Notes under the pieces: generated by a model | What the model was told of the DNA's origin: nothing | What the model saw: the letters and a program-made list of their open reading frames with translations, nothing else | The model's database searches: none | DNA from: Nitrospira sp. | Lineage (GTDB): Bacteria; Nitrospirota; Nitrospiria; Nitrospirales; Nitrospiraceae | DNA length: 64,000 nt | Assembly: GCA_031315995.1 (NCBI GenBank) | Contig: JALDRG010000008.1 | Span: 62,001-126,000, forward strand | Direction: 5' to 3' | Shown: in pieces, positions 37,625 to 46,145 of the stretch | How the letters are laid out: each line of letters begins with the position of its first letter | How positions within the stretch are numbered: the stretch's first letter is position 1 | Position numbers and translations under genes: made by a program

Positions 37625-39133
37625 TTAGGCTCCAGGCCGGAGTGTGCCGATTGCGTTGCGCGCGACTTCCCGATCGTCGAAATGATGTTTCGTGGTTCCC
37701 AGGATCTGGTAGTCTTCGTGCCCCTTCCCTGCGATCAACACCATATCTCCTGCGTGCGCCTCACGAATGGCCGATTCGATTGCCGCCCGACGATCCGCAA
37801 TCATGCGGTAGTGAACATGACCTCGCTCGGCCAGCGCCTCCTTCACCCCGACCTCGACTTCGCGCAGGATGGCGGCGGGATCCTCGGTACGCGGGTTGTC
37901 CGACGTCAGGATCACCACGTCACTATACTGCACGGCCGCACGCCCCATCTTCGGGCGCTTGGTCCGATCCCGATCCCCGCCGCAGCCGAAGACGGTAATG
38001 ATGCGGCCAGTGCGCAGCGCCTGGGCCGCTGCCAACAACCGCACCAAGGCGTCCTCCGTATGTGCATAGTCCACCACCACCGTGAAATCCTGTCCTGCCT
38101 CGACCCGCTCGAACCGACCGGGTACGTTGGAGACCGCTCCCACTGCCGAGCGGACTTGATCCAGCGTCAACCCTTCCTGCAAAACCACGCCGATGGCGGC
38201 CAAGAGGTTATAGACATTATGCTCGCCCACCAGTCGGCTCTGGATGGAACAGTTCCCGAGGGGACTGCGCAACGTGAAGCTGGTGCCGGCCGCCGACAAC
38301 GTTATGTCTTCCGCTCGGAGATCGGCCTCCCGGCGCAAACCATACGTCCACACGGGAACCGCACAGGCCTGAGAGATCCTCGCGCCCCAGGGATCATCCA
38401 CATTGATGATCGCACGCTTCCGCGGCTTGCGCGCCCCCGCTTGCCCTAACTCGGCAAAGAGTCTGAGCTTCGCCTGAAAATACCGTTCCATATCGAGATG
38501 AAAATCGAGATGATCTTGCGTCAGGTTCGTAAACACTGCGACATCGAACTCGGAGCCTGCGGTCCGATCCAAGGCCAGCGCATGAGACGACACCTCCATC
38601 ACCACCGTATCCATCTTTGCCTCGACCATTCGTGCAAATAATTTCTGCAACTCCAACGCCCCCGGCGTGGTATGGGAGGCGGGAATCGACTCCTTCCCGA
38701 CAAGATAGGCGACCGTCCCGATGAGCCCGACCGGCCGGTTCACGGCTTCGAGCATGGTCTTGACGACATAGGTCGTCGTGGTCTTCCCATTGGTCCCCGT
38801 CACTCCGATCATCCGTAACGCAACGGACGGATCCCCATAGAATCGGCTGCCAAGGATACCCAGCGCCGCGCGCGAGTCCTGCACGCGAACGGAAGGAATC
38901 GAGCCGACCGCTATGCGTCGCTGCACAACCACGGCCGCTGCTCCGGCGGCAACCACTCGATCTACAAACTCGTGGCCATCGACTCGCTCGCCCTTCACGG
39001 CCACGAAGAGTGATCCAGGCCCTACGGTCCGAGAATCGTCGGTCAGGCCGGCAACCGTCACGCGCTGGTCTCCGTTCAGCTCCACCACTCCGAGACGCCC
39101 ATGAATGGGACTGATCAGTTCATCAAGCGTCAT
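37625..39133 (-). CDS. murE: UDP-MurNAc-L-alanyl-D-glutamate--2,6-diaminopimelate ligase
   Basis: 502 residues from MTLDELISPIHGRLG. P-loop GTNGKTTTTYVV, carbamylated-Lys region and the DNPRTEDP motif. The Arg in DNPR is the known marker for meso-diaminopimelate rather than lysine, so the peptidoglycan is A1-gamma type. The ATG lies 1 bp after the ftsI stop with no ribosome binding site of its own, so it probably depends on coupling to ftsI. A longer upstream frame inside ftsI is rejected. Confidence 0.97.
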   Translation of the reverse strand: MTLDELISPIHGRLGVVELNGDQRVTVAGLTDDSRTVGPGSLFVAVKGERVDGHEFVDRVVAAGAAAVVVQRRIAVGSIPSVRVQDSRAALGILGSRFYGDPSVALRMIGVTGTNGKTTTTYVVKTMLEAVNRPVGLIGTVAYLVGKESIPASHTTPGALELQKLFARMVEAKMDTVVMEVSSHALALDRTAGSEFDVAVFTNLTQDHLDFHLDMERYFQAKLRLFAELGQAGARKPRKRAIINVDDPWGARISQACAVPVWTYGLRREADLRAEDITLSAAGTSFTLRSPLGNCSIQSRLVGEHNVYNLLAAIGVVLQEGLTLDQVRSAVGAVSNVPGRFERVEAGQDFTVVVDYAHTEDALVRLLAAAQALRTGRIITVFGCGGDRDRTKRPKMGRAAVQYSDVVILTSDNPRTEDPAAILREVEVGVKEALAERGHVHYRMIADRRAAIESAIREAHAGDMVLIAGKGHEDYQILGTTKHHFDDREVARNAIGTLRPGA

Positions 39134-39134
39134 G

Positions 39135-40853
39135 TCAGGATTCAACGCCGGCCATGGCCAGCTTGATCGGTTCATCCACCGCCACACCCAGATAATTAAG
39201 CACTTGCTCGCCGACCCGACGGAACACCGGCGCTGCGACGACACCACCCCAGCCCTCACCGCGCGGTTCATCGATGAGCACGATCATCGCCAGACGGGGA
39301 TCTTCCGCTGGAACGTAACCGAGGAAAGACCCGACCAGCAAGGTGGAAGAATAGGCGCCGGTGCGGGGGTCGACCTTTTGAGCCGTACCGGTTTTGCCGG
39401 CCACTCGGAAGCCTGGAATCGCAGCCTTCCCACCAGTCCCGACCGTGACCACGCCCTCCAATAGCGTCGTCAAGGTCCTGGCCGTATCGGCAGAGATGAC
39501 GCGCCGTTTCGCCTGCGGCATGGTTTCGGCCACCAATTGTCCCTTGGCATTCCGGATCTCGGAGACCACGTAGGGTTTCATCAACACGCCACCGTTCGCG
39601 ATGGCCGACACGGCTGTGACCATCTGCAACGGTGTCACACCGATCTCCTGCCCCATAGAAATCGAAGCCAGGGACCGCTTACCCCACTGGCGCGGTCCTC
39701 GCAGCAACCCCGCTGTTTCACCAGGCAAATCGATGCCGCTCTTCTCACCGAACCCGAACTCCTTGAGATAATCGAATACCCGCCACTCACCCAAGGCCAT
39801 GCCGACCTTTGCCGCGCCGATATTGCTCGACTTCTGAATCATCTGCGCGAAGGTCATCCATCCGGCTTTTTCGTGGTCGTGAATGATCGTTTTGGCGATT
39901 GAGAATTGCCCGTTCTCTCCATAGATCATACTCTCTGGCGTCATCACTTTTTCTTCGAGCGCCGCCGCCGCAATCACGGACTTCATGGTGGACCCCGGCT
40001 CATAGGTGTCCGTCAGCGCGCGGTTGCGCCATCGGTCCGGGAGCAGCGCACCGACCGTGTTGGGGTCGAAACGCGGGCTGACAGCCATGGCCAACACCGC
40101 ACCGGTCTTGGGATTCATGACGATGATCGTGCCGGACTTGGCATTGGATCGGCTGACGGCCTCGTCCAACTCTTTTTCGGCGATGTACTGAATCACTTCA
40201 TCTATGGTGAGGGTCAGACTATTCCCGGCTGCCGCACCCTCTTGGTTGAGTCCTTTCGGAAATACGGCGCGTCCCAACGCATCGCGCTGCAACACTACCG
40301 CTCGCTTTTCACCACGCAGGTATTGCTCATAGCGCAGTTCCACCCCCTCCAGCCCACGATCGTCCATGCCGGCAAATCCGAGCACATGCGACAGCAAGGG
40401 CCCCTTGGGATAGAAGCGACGCCCTTCCATCACGACGCCGACCCCATCGAGAGCCAGCCGCTCAAGCCGCCGCCCTTGCTCGGGCTCCAGCTTTCTCGCG
40501 AGCCACACAAAATGTTTGTCCTGCTTCAACTTCTTTTCGAGTTCCGTCGCCTTGACATGGAGAATCGGCGAGAGATTGCGCGCCGTGAGACCGGGATTCC
40601 CGAGAGAGGTCGGAACTCCGAAGACAGAGGGCACATCCATATTCATCGCCAGCACCTTGCTGTTTCGATCGTAGATCGTCCCGCGCGCGCCCTCCAGGGT
40701 AACGTTCTTCTGGTGTTGCCGGTCGGCCTTCACGGTCAGTTCCGCCGCCTGCATTACCTGGAGGTTGACGAGGCGGATAATCACCAGAACAAACGCGACC
40801 ACCAGCCCGCAGGCCACGACGATACGGCGACCACGAAAAGGCGTCGCAGTCAC
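39135..40853 (-). CDS. ftsI: Division-specific penicillin-binding protein FtsI (PBP3)
   Basis: 572 residues starting at a GTG. One N-terminal membrane helix (about 10-32), PBP dimerisation domain, then the transpeptidase domain with Ser288-TMK291, SSN (in MIQKSSNIG) and KTGTAQ. It cross-links septal peptidoglycan with FtsW. It overlaps the ftsL stop by one base. No PASTA domains are present. Confidence 0.97.
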   Translation of the reverse strand: MTATPFRGRRIVVACGLVVAFVLVIIRLVNLQVMQAAELTVKADRQHQKNVTLEGARGTIYDRNSKVLAMNMDVPSVFGVPTSLGNPGLTARNLSPILHVKATELEKKLKQDKHFVWLARKLEPEQGRRLERLALDGVGVVMEGRRFYPKGPLLSHVLGFAGMDDRGLEGVELRYEQYLRGEKRAVVLQRDALGRAVFPKGLNQEGAAAGNSLTLTIDEVIQYIAEKELDEAVSRSNAKSGTIIVMNPKTGAVLAMAVSPRFDPNTVGALLPDRWRNRALTDTYEPGSTMKSVIAAAALEEKVMTPESMIYGENGQFSIAKTIIHDHEKAGWMTFAQMIQKSSNIGAAKVGMALGEWRVFDYLKEFGFGEKSGIDLPGETAGLLRGPRQWGKRSLASISMGQEIGVTPLQMVTAVSAIANGGVLMKPYVVSEIRNAKGQLVAETMPQAKRRVISADTARTLTTLLEGVVTVGTGGKAAIPGFRVAGKTGTAQKVDPRTGAYSSTLLVGSFLGYVPAEDPRLAMIVLIDEPRGEGWGGVVAAPVFRRVGEQVLNYLGVAVDEPIKLAMAGVES

Positions 40854-41185
40854 TATCGCGCTCTCCGCGTCACGATGTTCTTGGCGATCCGCACCTCACC
40901 CTCCGCCACGGCTGGATTGGCCGGCGCTTCCGGCTCGATGTTGACGACCACGACCTGGCCCTTCTCCGGCTGCATCATCCCCAACTTGTCGCTGGCCAAG
41001 CGCGCGATCCGCTCAGGCGCCATAAATCCCGAGAGTTTGACGCGCAATTCGTCGCGTTCACGCTCAAGGAGGACCTTCTGCGTCTTCAGCCGCTCGATGT
41101 GGTAGCCGATGCGAACGATGTCCACCCGCTCCCACACAAAGAGCAACACCAGCAACGTGACCGCGGCAAACGCGACGGCTTTCAT
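40853..41185 (-). CDS. ftsL: Cell division protein FtsL
   Basis: 110 residues: a membrane helix at residues 3-20 followed by a leucine-zipper-like coiled coil (about 27-55) and a LASDKLGMMQPEKGQVVVV segment typical of FtsL. Sequence conservation in FtsL is low; the call rests on this layout and on the position between rsmH and ftsI. The ATG overlaps the rsmH stop by 4 bp. The last 25 residues are extra compared with E. coli. Confidence 0.88.
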   Translation of the reverse strand: MKAVAFAAVTLLVLLFVWERVDIVRIGYHIERLKTQKVLLERERDELRVKLSGFMAPERIARLASDKLGMMQPEKGQVVVVNIEPEAPANPAVAEGEVRIAKNIVTRRAR

Positions 41186-42105
41186 GACATATACTCCTTG
41201 GAAGTTCGCTCCACGACACGCAACTTTGCGCTTCGCGATCGCGGGTTTTGACTACGCTCGCTCTCCGAGGCGATGACCGGCTTTTTTGTCAACACTCGCA
41301 CTGACGCGTCAGGGCCGTTCGCCAGCGCCCGAAACGTATGCTTGACGATTCTGTCTTCAAGTGAATGAAACGAGACGGCGCAGACCCGCCCCCCGGGCGC
41401 CAGAATGTCGACGGCATCCCGGAGGGCCGGCTCCAACACAGCCAACTCACGATTCACGGCAATCCGTAACGCTTGAAAGGTACGCGTGGCGCAGTGAATC
41501 CGACCGTGCCGATACGTCGCCGGCACGGCTCGCTCGACCACGGCCGCCAATGCCCCGGTTGTCCCGATCACCCCCTGCATTCTCGCCTGCACAATCGCGC
41601 GGGCAATTCTGCGCGAGTAGCGCTCTTCACCGAATTGATAGATCACGTCGGCCAACTCGGTCTCCGGCAAGTCTCGGACAAGATCCGCGGCAGTGCGCCC
41701 TTCACGCTGATCCATGCGCATATCCAATGGGCCGTCTTCCCGAAAACTGAATCCGCGCTCCGCACGATCGAGCTGAGGCGAGGACACCCCAAGGTCAAAA
41801 ATCACGCCATCCACGAGCCGCACCCCACACTCGGCAACCAGAACTTTGAGATCGCAAAAATTCCCATGCCGAATATGCACCCGAGACATGACGTCTTGCA
41901 GACGCATGCGCGATTCCGCGAGTGCCGTTGCATCGCGATCGATCCCAACAAGGATGCCATCTGGAGCGGTGCGTTCGAGAAGGCGAGCAGCCAGCCCTGC
42001 ATATCCAAGAGTGCAGTCCACGTAAACTCCACCGGGTTTACACTGCAGCCAAAATAAAAGCTCTTCGACTAAAACCGGCGCATGGGAATCGCGAGCAGAA
42101 TCCAT
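41182..42105 (-). CDS. rsmH: 16S rRNA (cytosine1402-N4)-methyltransferase
   Basis: 307 residues from MDSARDSHAPVLVEELL. HAPVLVEE is the family start; the SAM region reads DCTLGYAGLAARLL, followed by IFDLGVSSPQLDRAERGFSF and GRVCAVSFHSLEDRIVK. It methylates C1402 of 16S rRNA. A GTG at 42153 is open in frame but lies upstream of the predicted transcription start, so the ATG at 42105 is used. A GGAG sits only two bases from this ATG, an unusually tight spacing. Confidence 0.95.
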   Translation of the reverse strand: MDSARDSHAPVLVEELLFWLQCKPGGVYVDCTLGYAGLAARLLERTAPDGILVGIDRDATALAESRMRLQDVMSRVHIRHGNFCDLKVLVAECGVRLVDGVIFDLGVSSPQLDRAERGFSFREDGPLDMRMDQREGRTAADLVRDLPETELADVIYQFGEERYSRRIARAIVQARMQGVIGTTGALAAVVERAVPATYRHGRIHCATRTFQALRIAVNRELAVLEPALRDAVDILAPGGRVCAVSFHSLEDRIVKHTFRALANGPDASVRVLTKKPVIASESERSQNPRSRSAKLRVVERTSKEYMS

Positions 42106-42107
42106 AT

Positions 42108-42132
42108 CTCCATTTCCACCCACTTCACCCCA
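42108..42132 (-). promoter_or_regulatory. MraZ-operator-like TGGGN repeats before rsmH
   Basis: On the minus strand three pentamers, TGGGG (42128-42132), TGGGT (42118-42122) and TGGAG (42108-42112), occur at an exact 10-bp period with 5-bp spacers. E. coli MraZ represses its operon by binding TGGGN repeats with 5-bp spacers. The array lies between the -10 hexamer and the rsmH ATG, a position suited to repression, and the last unit doubles as the ribosome binding site. No mraZ gene is in the window. Confidence 0.45.
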
Positions 42133-42144
42133 CACATTGGCTGG

Positions 42145-42172
42145 AGTATACACCCAACCAAATAGCTGTCAA
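42145..42172 (-). promoter_or_regulatory. Sigma-70 promoter of the dcw cluster
   Basis: Minus strand TTGACA (42167-42172), 16-bp spacer, TATACT (42145-42150, five of six matches). The predicted start is near 42138, about 33 bases before the rsmH ATG. It is the only strong promoter I see driving the rsmH-to-divIVA genes. Confidence 0.7.
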
Positions 42173-42248
42173 CAGAATTTACCCCTATTTATCAAGAATA
42201 TTGTTCAGTTCAGACACATGTCGCATTCCGCTGAATTTTGCCGCCAAG

Positions 42249-42268
42249 TTGTCCACATTTGTGGATAA
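42249..42268. promoter_or_regulatory. Inverted pair of DnaA boxes
   Basis: TTGTCCACA (42249-42257, plus) and TGTGGATAA (42260-42268, the complement of the perfect box TTATCCACA) face each other across 2 bp. A weaker relative, TGTGGGAAA, follows at 42272-42280 with 3-bp spacing. They lie in the AT-richer 322-bp gap 42106-42427 between rsmH and asnS, about 75 bp upstream of the dcw -35. Apart from these sites and the promoter, the gap holds no supported gene. Confidence 0.55.
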
Positions 42269-42427
42269 CTCTGTGGGAAACTCGCCCACCATAGCGCTAT
42301 AATTCCAGAGAGGCAGATCGGAAAACTGGGCAGGAGAATAGATGAACGATTGAGAAATCAGTCGGATGGAATACCTGCATTTCAATGATCGCTCCTGCCG
42401 AAACCAGGCAGCAATCACGACGCACTG

Positions 42428-43720
42428 CTACGGGTATAAACGATAGAGCATCCGAGGAAAGGGAATCGTCTCTCGCACATGCTCCAATCCGCAAATCCAG
42501 GCCACGGCCCGCTCAATACCCATTCCAAACCCGGCATGCGGGACTGAGCCGTATCGACGGAGATCGAGGTACCATTGAAATGCCTCGGCGGGAAGATGAT
42601 GCTCCTCAATGCGCGCCAAGAGCTTCTCATGGGAATGGATACGTTGGCCACCGCCGATAATTTCTCCATATCCTTCCGGAGCCAGCACATCCATGCACAG
42701 CGCAAGATCTGGCCGCTCCGGATCCGTCTCCATATAAAATGCTTTTAATGCCGCGGGGTATCGGTGCACGATCACGGGTCGATCGAATTCATTGGAAAGA
42801 ATCGTCTCATCATCCGCCCCAAAATCGTCTCCAGGCTTCGCGGGATTCCCTTTCCGCTGGAGAATCTCAATAGCCTCCTCATAGGTGATGCGCGAAAACG
42901 GCGCCGTCACGCGCTCCAGCTTCTCGAGATCTCGCTCAAGCAGCTGAAGCTCGGCGCGACGAGTCTTCAGCACCGCCGCCACAACGTGGGACAGGAACTG
43001 TTCAGCCAACTCCATCATGTCCGGCAATTGCGCGAACGCCACCTCGGGTTCAACCATCCAAAACTCCATCAAGTGCCGGCGCGTCTTGGATTTTTCCGCA
43101 CGAAAGGTCGGGCCGAAGCAATACACTTTCCCAAACGCCGCCGCCGTCGCTTCACCATAAAGTTGCCCACTCTGCGTCAGATACGCTGTCTCGTCGAAGT
43201 ATTGCGTCTGGAACAGTGTCGTCGTCCCCTCGCACGCATTCGGCGTGAAAATCGGCGCATCCACCAGCGTAAATCCACGATCGTCGAAGAAGTTGCGGCA
43301 GGCCCGAATAATCTCATGCCGAACGCGCAGCACAGCATGTTGCCGGCTGGAGCGCAGCCAGAGGTGACGATGCTCCATCAAGAACCCTGTGCCGTGCTCC
43401 TTCGGCTGAATCGGAAACGGTTCCGCCACCTGCAACACGTCAAGACGCAGTACATCGAGCTCGTACCCGCCCGGCGCACGCGCATCCTGCCGTAACATGC
43501 CGGTGAGAACGAGACTGGACTCTTGCGTAAGCTCCGCCGATCGAGCGAACTGCTCGTCACCCACCGCCGCCTTGCTCACGACGGCCTGGATGTCACCGGT
43601 CCCATCCCGCACGATCAGAAAATGGAGCTTCCCTTTGTCGCGCCGACTGCGGAGCCACCCACGAATCGTCACTTCTTGCCCGGCATGGCCGGCCGCTTCA
43701 TCGATATACATCACAGGCAT
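42428..43720 (-). CDS. asnS: Asparaginyl-tRNA synthetase
   Basis: 430 residues from the ATG at 43720, with AGGA upstream. N-terminal OB anticodon-binding domain ([24 protein letters not shown]) and class IIb catalytic core: motif 2 [21 protein letters not shown] and motif 3 [24 protein letters not shown] and the QLYGEA stretch point to Asn rather than Asp specificity. A TTG two codons upstream is also open. It is transcribed away from the secreted repeat protein gene. Presence of AsnRS implies direct Asn-tRNA charging. Confidence 0.96.
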   Translation of the reverse strand: MPVMYIDEAAGHAGQEVTIRGWLRSRRDKGKLHFLIVRDGTGDIQAVVSKAAVGDEQFARSAELTQESSLVLTGMLRQDARAPGGYELDVLRLDVLQVAEPFPIQPKEHGTGFLMEHRHLWLRSSRQHAVLRVRHEIIRACRNFFDDRGFTLVDAPIFTPNACEGTTTLFQTQYFDETAYLTQSGQLYGEATAAAFGKVYCFGPTFRAEKSKTRRHLMEFWMVEPEVAFAQLPDMMELAEQFLSHVVAAVLKTRRAELQLLERDLEKLERVTAPFSRITYEEAIEILQRKGNPAKPGDDFGADDETILSNEFDRPVIVHRYPAALKAFYMETDPERPDLALCMDVLAPEGYGEIIGGGQRIHSHEKLLARIEEHHLPAEAFQWYLDLRRYGSVPHAGFGMGIERAVAWICGLEHVRETIPFPRMLYRLYP

Positions 43721-43821
43721 TGGCAATCCTATTCAGTCAAGAACGTGATCGAACCGTGTCATGGCCGGAGGGTAACGAACAGCACCGAGCTTTTCAAGCG
43801 CATCGCAATTCCGCCCTTTTA

Positions 43822-43850
43822 TTGACACAACTCCCTGCCCGGGGCATCAT
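43822..43850 (+). promoter_or_regulatory. Sigma-70-type promoter, possibly leaderless
   Basis: Plus strand perfect TTGACA (43822-43827), 17-bp spacer, CATCAT (43845-43850, four of six). The ATG of the next gene is at 43861, about 10 bases after the -10, so the transcript would carry only a few untranslated bases. No Shine-Dalgarno sequence precedes that ATG. Confidence 0.5.
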
Positions 43851-43860
43851 CACATTCAAG

Positions 43861-44952
43861 ATGCATACGAGTTCGATCCACCATCCGCGTTCGCTGACCC
43901 CGTTGCTTGCCGGGCTTCTCTTGGTCGGCCTGCTGCCGTCCACACAAGCGGGAGAATTCAGACCGGACAACCCATTGAACCAGCCTGGGAAAATCTATTG
44001 GTGCCCCAACCGCACGGCGGACAAGCGGATTACCACGACTCCCGATGCAGGCTGCACCCCCCTGTATGACGCGGAGCGCGACGCCAAGAAGCCGGATAAG
44101 CTCGACGCGGCCGACCAAGCTGAGGCCATTACGAAAAAACCGCTCAAGATCATCGAGATCCAAAACGAAGCCTCCAAGTTCACGCGCGAGTATCGGGAAT
44201 TCCTCGAGTGCTGCGCCAGTGAGTTCGATTCCGTGGAACGCATCGATGAACTCTTGGAACAGTCCAATCACATTTTGATGTCGGTGCAACAAAAGGGCAT
44301 CTACAACAGTGCGGGATTCGGTGTGGGAAGCGGAGCAGAAGGACTGGGCGGCGGACCAGGCCAATCACCCAAACTCGGCACCTTTGCGCGCCAGTGGACA
44401 CTGAGCGAAATCGTCGGGACGGTCGCCATCGCGCGAGACGATCTCACGAAGATCAAGACGCGGATCCAGGGACTAGGCGAACGATTCGATAAGCTTGATG
44501 CGTTGGATGACGAGCAGCGCGCGCGAGAAGCACGGCGCATCGAAGAGGAGCGTGCGGCGATCACGCATGACATCCGCCCCAGGAGACCACCGGCCTCAGC
44601 GCCGACAGGCATGGATATCCAAGACACCACGATCCCGACCAGAATCGGCGGGGACATCGAAAACACCAATTTGAATCGATCCCTCAATCCCAGTTTCGGG
44701 GCCGACATCGGCGCCACGGTCTCGCCTTACAGCAATGTCAACGAATCACTGCGCCCACGAAGAGGAGAAGATCTCAAAGACAGCAACTTGCCGGATCGAG
44801 TGGGCGTTCAGACACAGGACACCACGCTTCCGAATGCATTCGGGTTTGATATCAACGCAGCAGAAAACGCCGAGAATTCGTCATCCGTGCAGATGCGGGG
44901 TGTCGGCGCCGCAATCGGCGACTCCTCCCTCAACCACCAATCTCGCCGGTAA
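43861..44952 (+). CDS. Secreted protein with C-terminal G-x-D-I repeats
   Basis: 363 residues from MHTSSIHHPRS with a Sec signal peptide (1-30, cleavage after STQA). Residues 33-72 contain two Cys (48, 65) in a region resembling small secreted peptidoglycan-associated domains. Residues 75-235 are helical and charged, likely coiled coil. From residue 250 to the end there are about seven degenerate units with consensus G-x-D-(I/L)-x-(D/N)-(T/S)-x-(L/I)-P, spaced 12 to 22 residues (G250, G264, G280, G302, G315, G328, G347). I recognise no family. A longer upstream frame overlapping asnS is rejected. The gene converges with the BNR lipoprotein gene. Confidence 0.8.
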   Translation: MHTSSIHHPRSLTPLLAGLLLVGLLPSTQAGEFRPDNPLNQPGKIYWCPNRTADKRITTTPDAGCTPLYDAERDAKKPDKLDAADQAEAITKKPLKIIEIQNEASKFTREYREFLECCASEFDSVERIDELLEQSNHILMSVQQKGIYNSAGFGVGSGAEGLGGGPGQSPKLGTFARQWTLSEIVGTVAIARDDLTKIKTRIQGLGERFDKLDALDDEQRAREARRIEEERAAITHDIRPRRPPASAPTGMDIQDTTIPTRIGGDIENTNLNRSLNPSFGADIGATVSPYSNVNESLRPRRGEDLKDSNLPDRVGVQTQDTTLPNAFGFDINAAENAENSSSVQMRGVGAAIGDSSLNHQSRR

Positions 44953-44976
44953 ACCGCTGCCCGCCGTATCGTCTCG

Positions 44977-45996
44977 CTATTCCTTAGGAAAGACCGATGG
45001 AAGCGCCTCCCAATGGGCGCCTCCGTCCATACTCCGATACAATCCGCTGCCGTTCGTTCCGGCATAGAACAGCCGTGGATTCATGGCGCTCTGCGCAAGC
45101 GACCGTATATTGGTGGTCGACAGCCCTTCATTCAATGCCGCCCAAGTCTTCCCGCCGTCCTCACTCCGATGGATGCCATCTCGTGCGGCCACATACATGA
45201 CCCCGGCCCGCACACGATCAAGCACCATCGCCACGATCATTTGATCCTGCAGCGATCCACCGATGCGCACCCAGGAGGCCGCACCGTCCGTGGTTTTGTA
45301 GAGACCGGCCAACGTCGCGGCATAGACCGTGTCCGGCATAAAGGGATCGACTTGTACGGACGTGACGCCCAGCGCGCGCGACGTCTTCACCAGTCCCTCC
45401 GGCACCAGGCCATGATTTACCTGCACCCAATGCGCCCCCTGATCGATCGACTTATACACACCGCCGCTGGTTCCGGCATAGAGCACCGACGAGCGCGTGG
45501 GATCCATCCCTAGCGTCACGACCATCAGCACTTCCTTCATGCCCTCCATCCGCTTCACCCACCGCTCACCGGCATTCTTCGACTCGAAGACCCCCATGGT
45601 GGTGGCCAGAAAAATGTGGGTGTCGTCCGCCGGGTCGAAGACAAATTGATTCACGACGGAGGAAATCGTGGCATCGTCCAATCCAACTCGCATGGACGTC
45701 CAGCGCTGACCGCCGTCATAGCTTTTATAGACCGCATCTCCCTTCGTCCCGGCGTACACCGTCGCGGGGTATGCCGGATCGATCGCCAACGCGATCACCC
45801 GCGAGTAGCTCATCCCCTTCGAGAGATTGCTCCAGGTCTTCCCGCCGTCACGCGTTTTATAGATGTAGTCGTTGGTGGCGATATAGAGAATGTCCGGATT
45901 GGTGGGGTGCACTTCAATGACGACGATCGGGTCGCTGCCCGTGCATCCGACGAGAGACAGCGAGGTCAGCAAAAGGAGCGCGAGGAAATGTGTCAT
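44977..45996 (-). CDS. BNR/Asp-box repeat lipoprotein (seven-bladed propeller, Ycf48/HCF136-like)
   Basis: 339 residues from the ATG at 45996. Lipoprotein signal MTHFLALLLLTSLSLVGC with Cys18. Seven Asp-box units of the form (Y/F/H)-(K/R)-(S/T)-x-D-x-G-x-x-W are visible (for example YKTRDGGKTW, YKSYDGGQRW, HRSEDGGKTW, YRSMDGGAHW), suggesting a seven-bladed beta propeller on the periplasmic side. Relatives include the photosystem II assembly factor Ycf48 and sialidase-like proteins, but catalytic sialidase residues are not seen. The exact role is unknown. An ATG 42 bp upstream would lengthen the n-region. Confidence 0.85.
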   Translation of the reverse strand: MTHFLALLLLTSLSLVGCTGSDPIVVIEVHPTNPDILYIATNDYIYKTRDGGKTWSNLSKGMSYSRVIALAIDPAYPATVYAGTKGDAVYKSYDGGQRWTSMRVGLDDATISSVVNQFVFDPADDTHIFLATTMGVFESKNAGERWVKRMEGMKEVLMVVTLGMDPTRSSVLYAGTSGGVYKSIDQGAHWVQVNHGLVPEGLVKTSRALGVTSVQVDPFMPDTVYAATLAGLYKTTDGAASWVRIGGSLQDQMIVAMVLDRVRAGVMYVAARDGIHRSEDGGKTWAALNEGLSTTNIRSLAQSAMNPRLFYAGTNGSGLYRSMDGGAHWEALPSVFPKE

Positions 45997-46145
45997 GCCC
46001 AGCGTTCGGACTCCCTCCAGGATGCTCAAACGGGCCATCCAACCAGGCCGCAGGGAGGTTTGGCCGCCGAGGCGTGGTCCATACTGCACAGTGAGGCGGA
46101 CGATCGACCGAGATCGCAGTTGGGGGCTCGTGTCAACATCCTGCC

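Noticed and set aside
42249..42280. Chromosome replication origin
   Set aside because: Only two good DnaA boxes, no dnaA, dnaN or gidA nearby and no clear AT-rich unwinding element; reported instead as a DnaA-box regulatory site.
42185..42418. A 77-codon minus-strand frame before rsmH as a decayed mraZ
   Set aside because: It shares no MraZ features, has no ribosome binding site, and is explained by a regulatory gap holding DnaA boxes.
42395..42427. CTGCC/GGCAG hairpin after asnS as an intrinsic terminator
   Set aside because: Only a 5-bp stem and no T-run follows on the minus strand.
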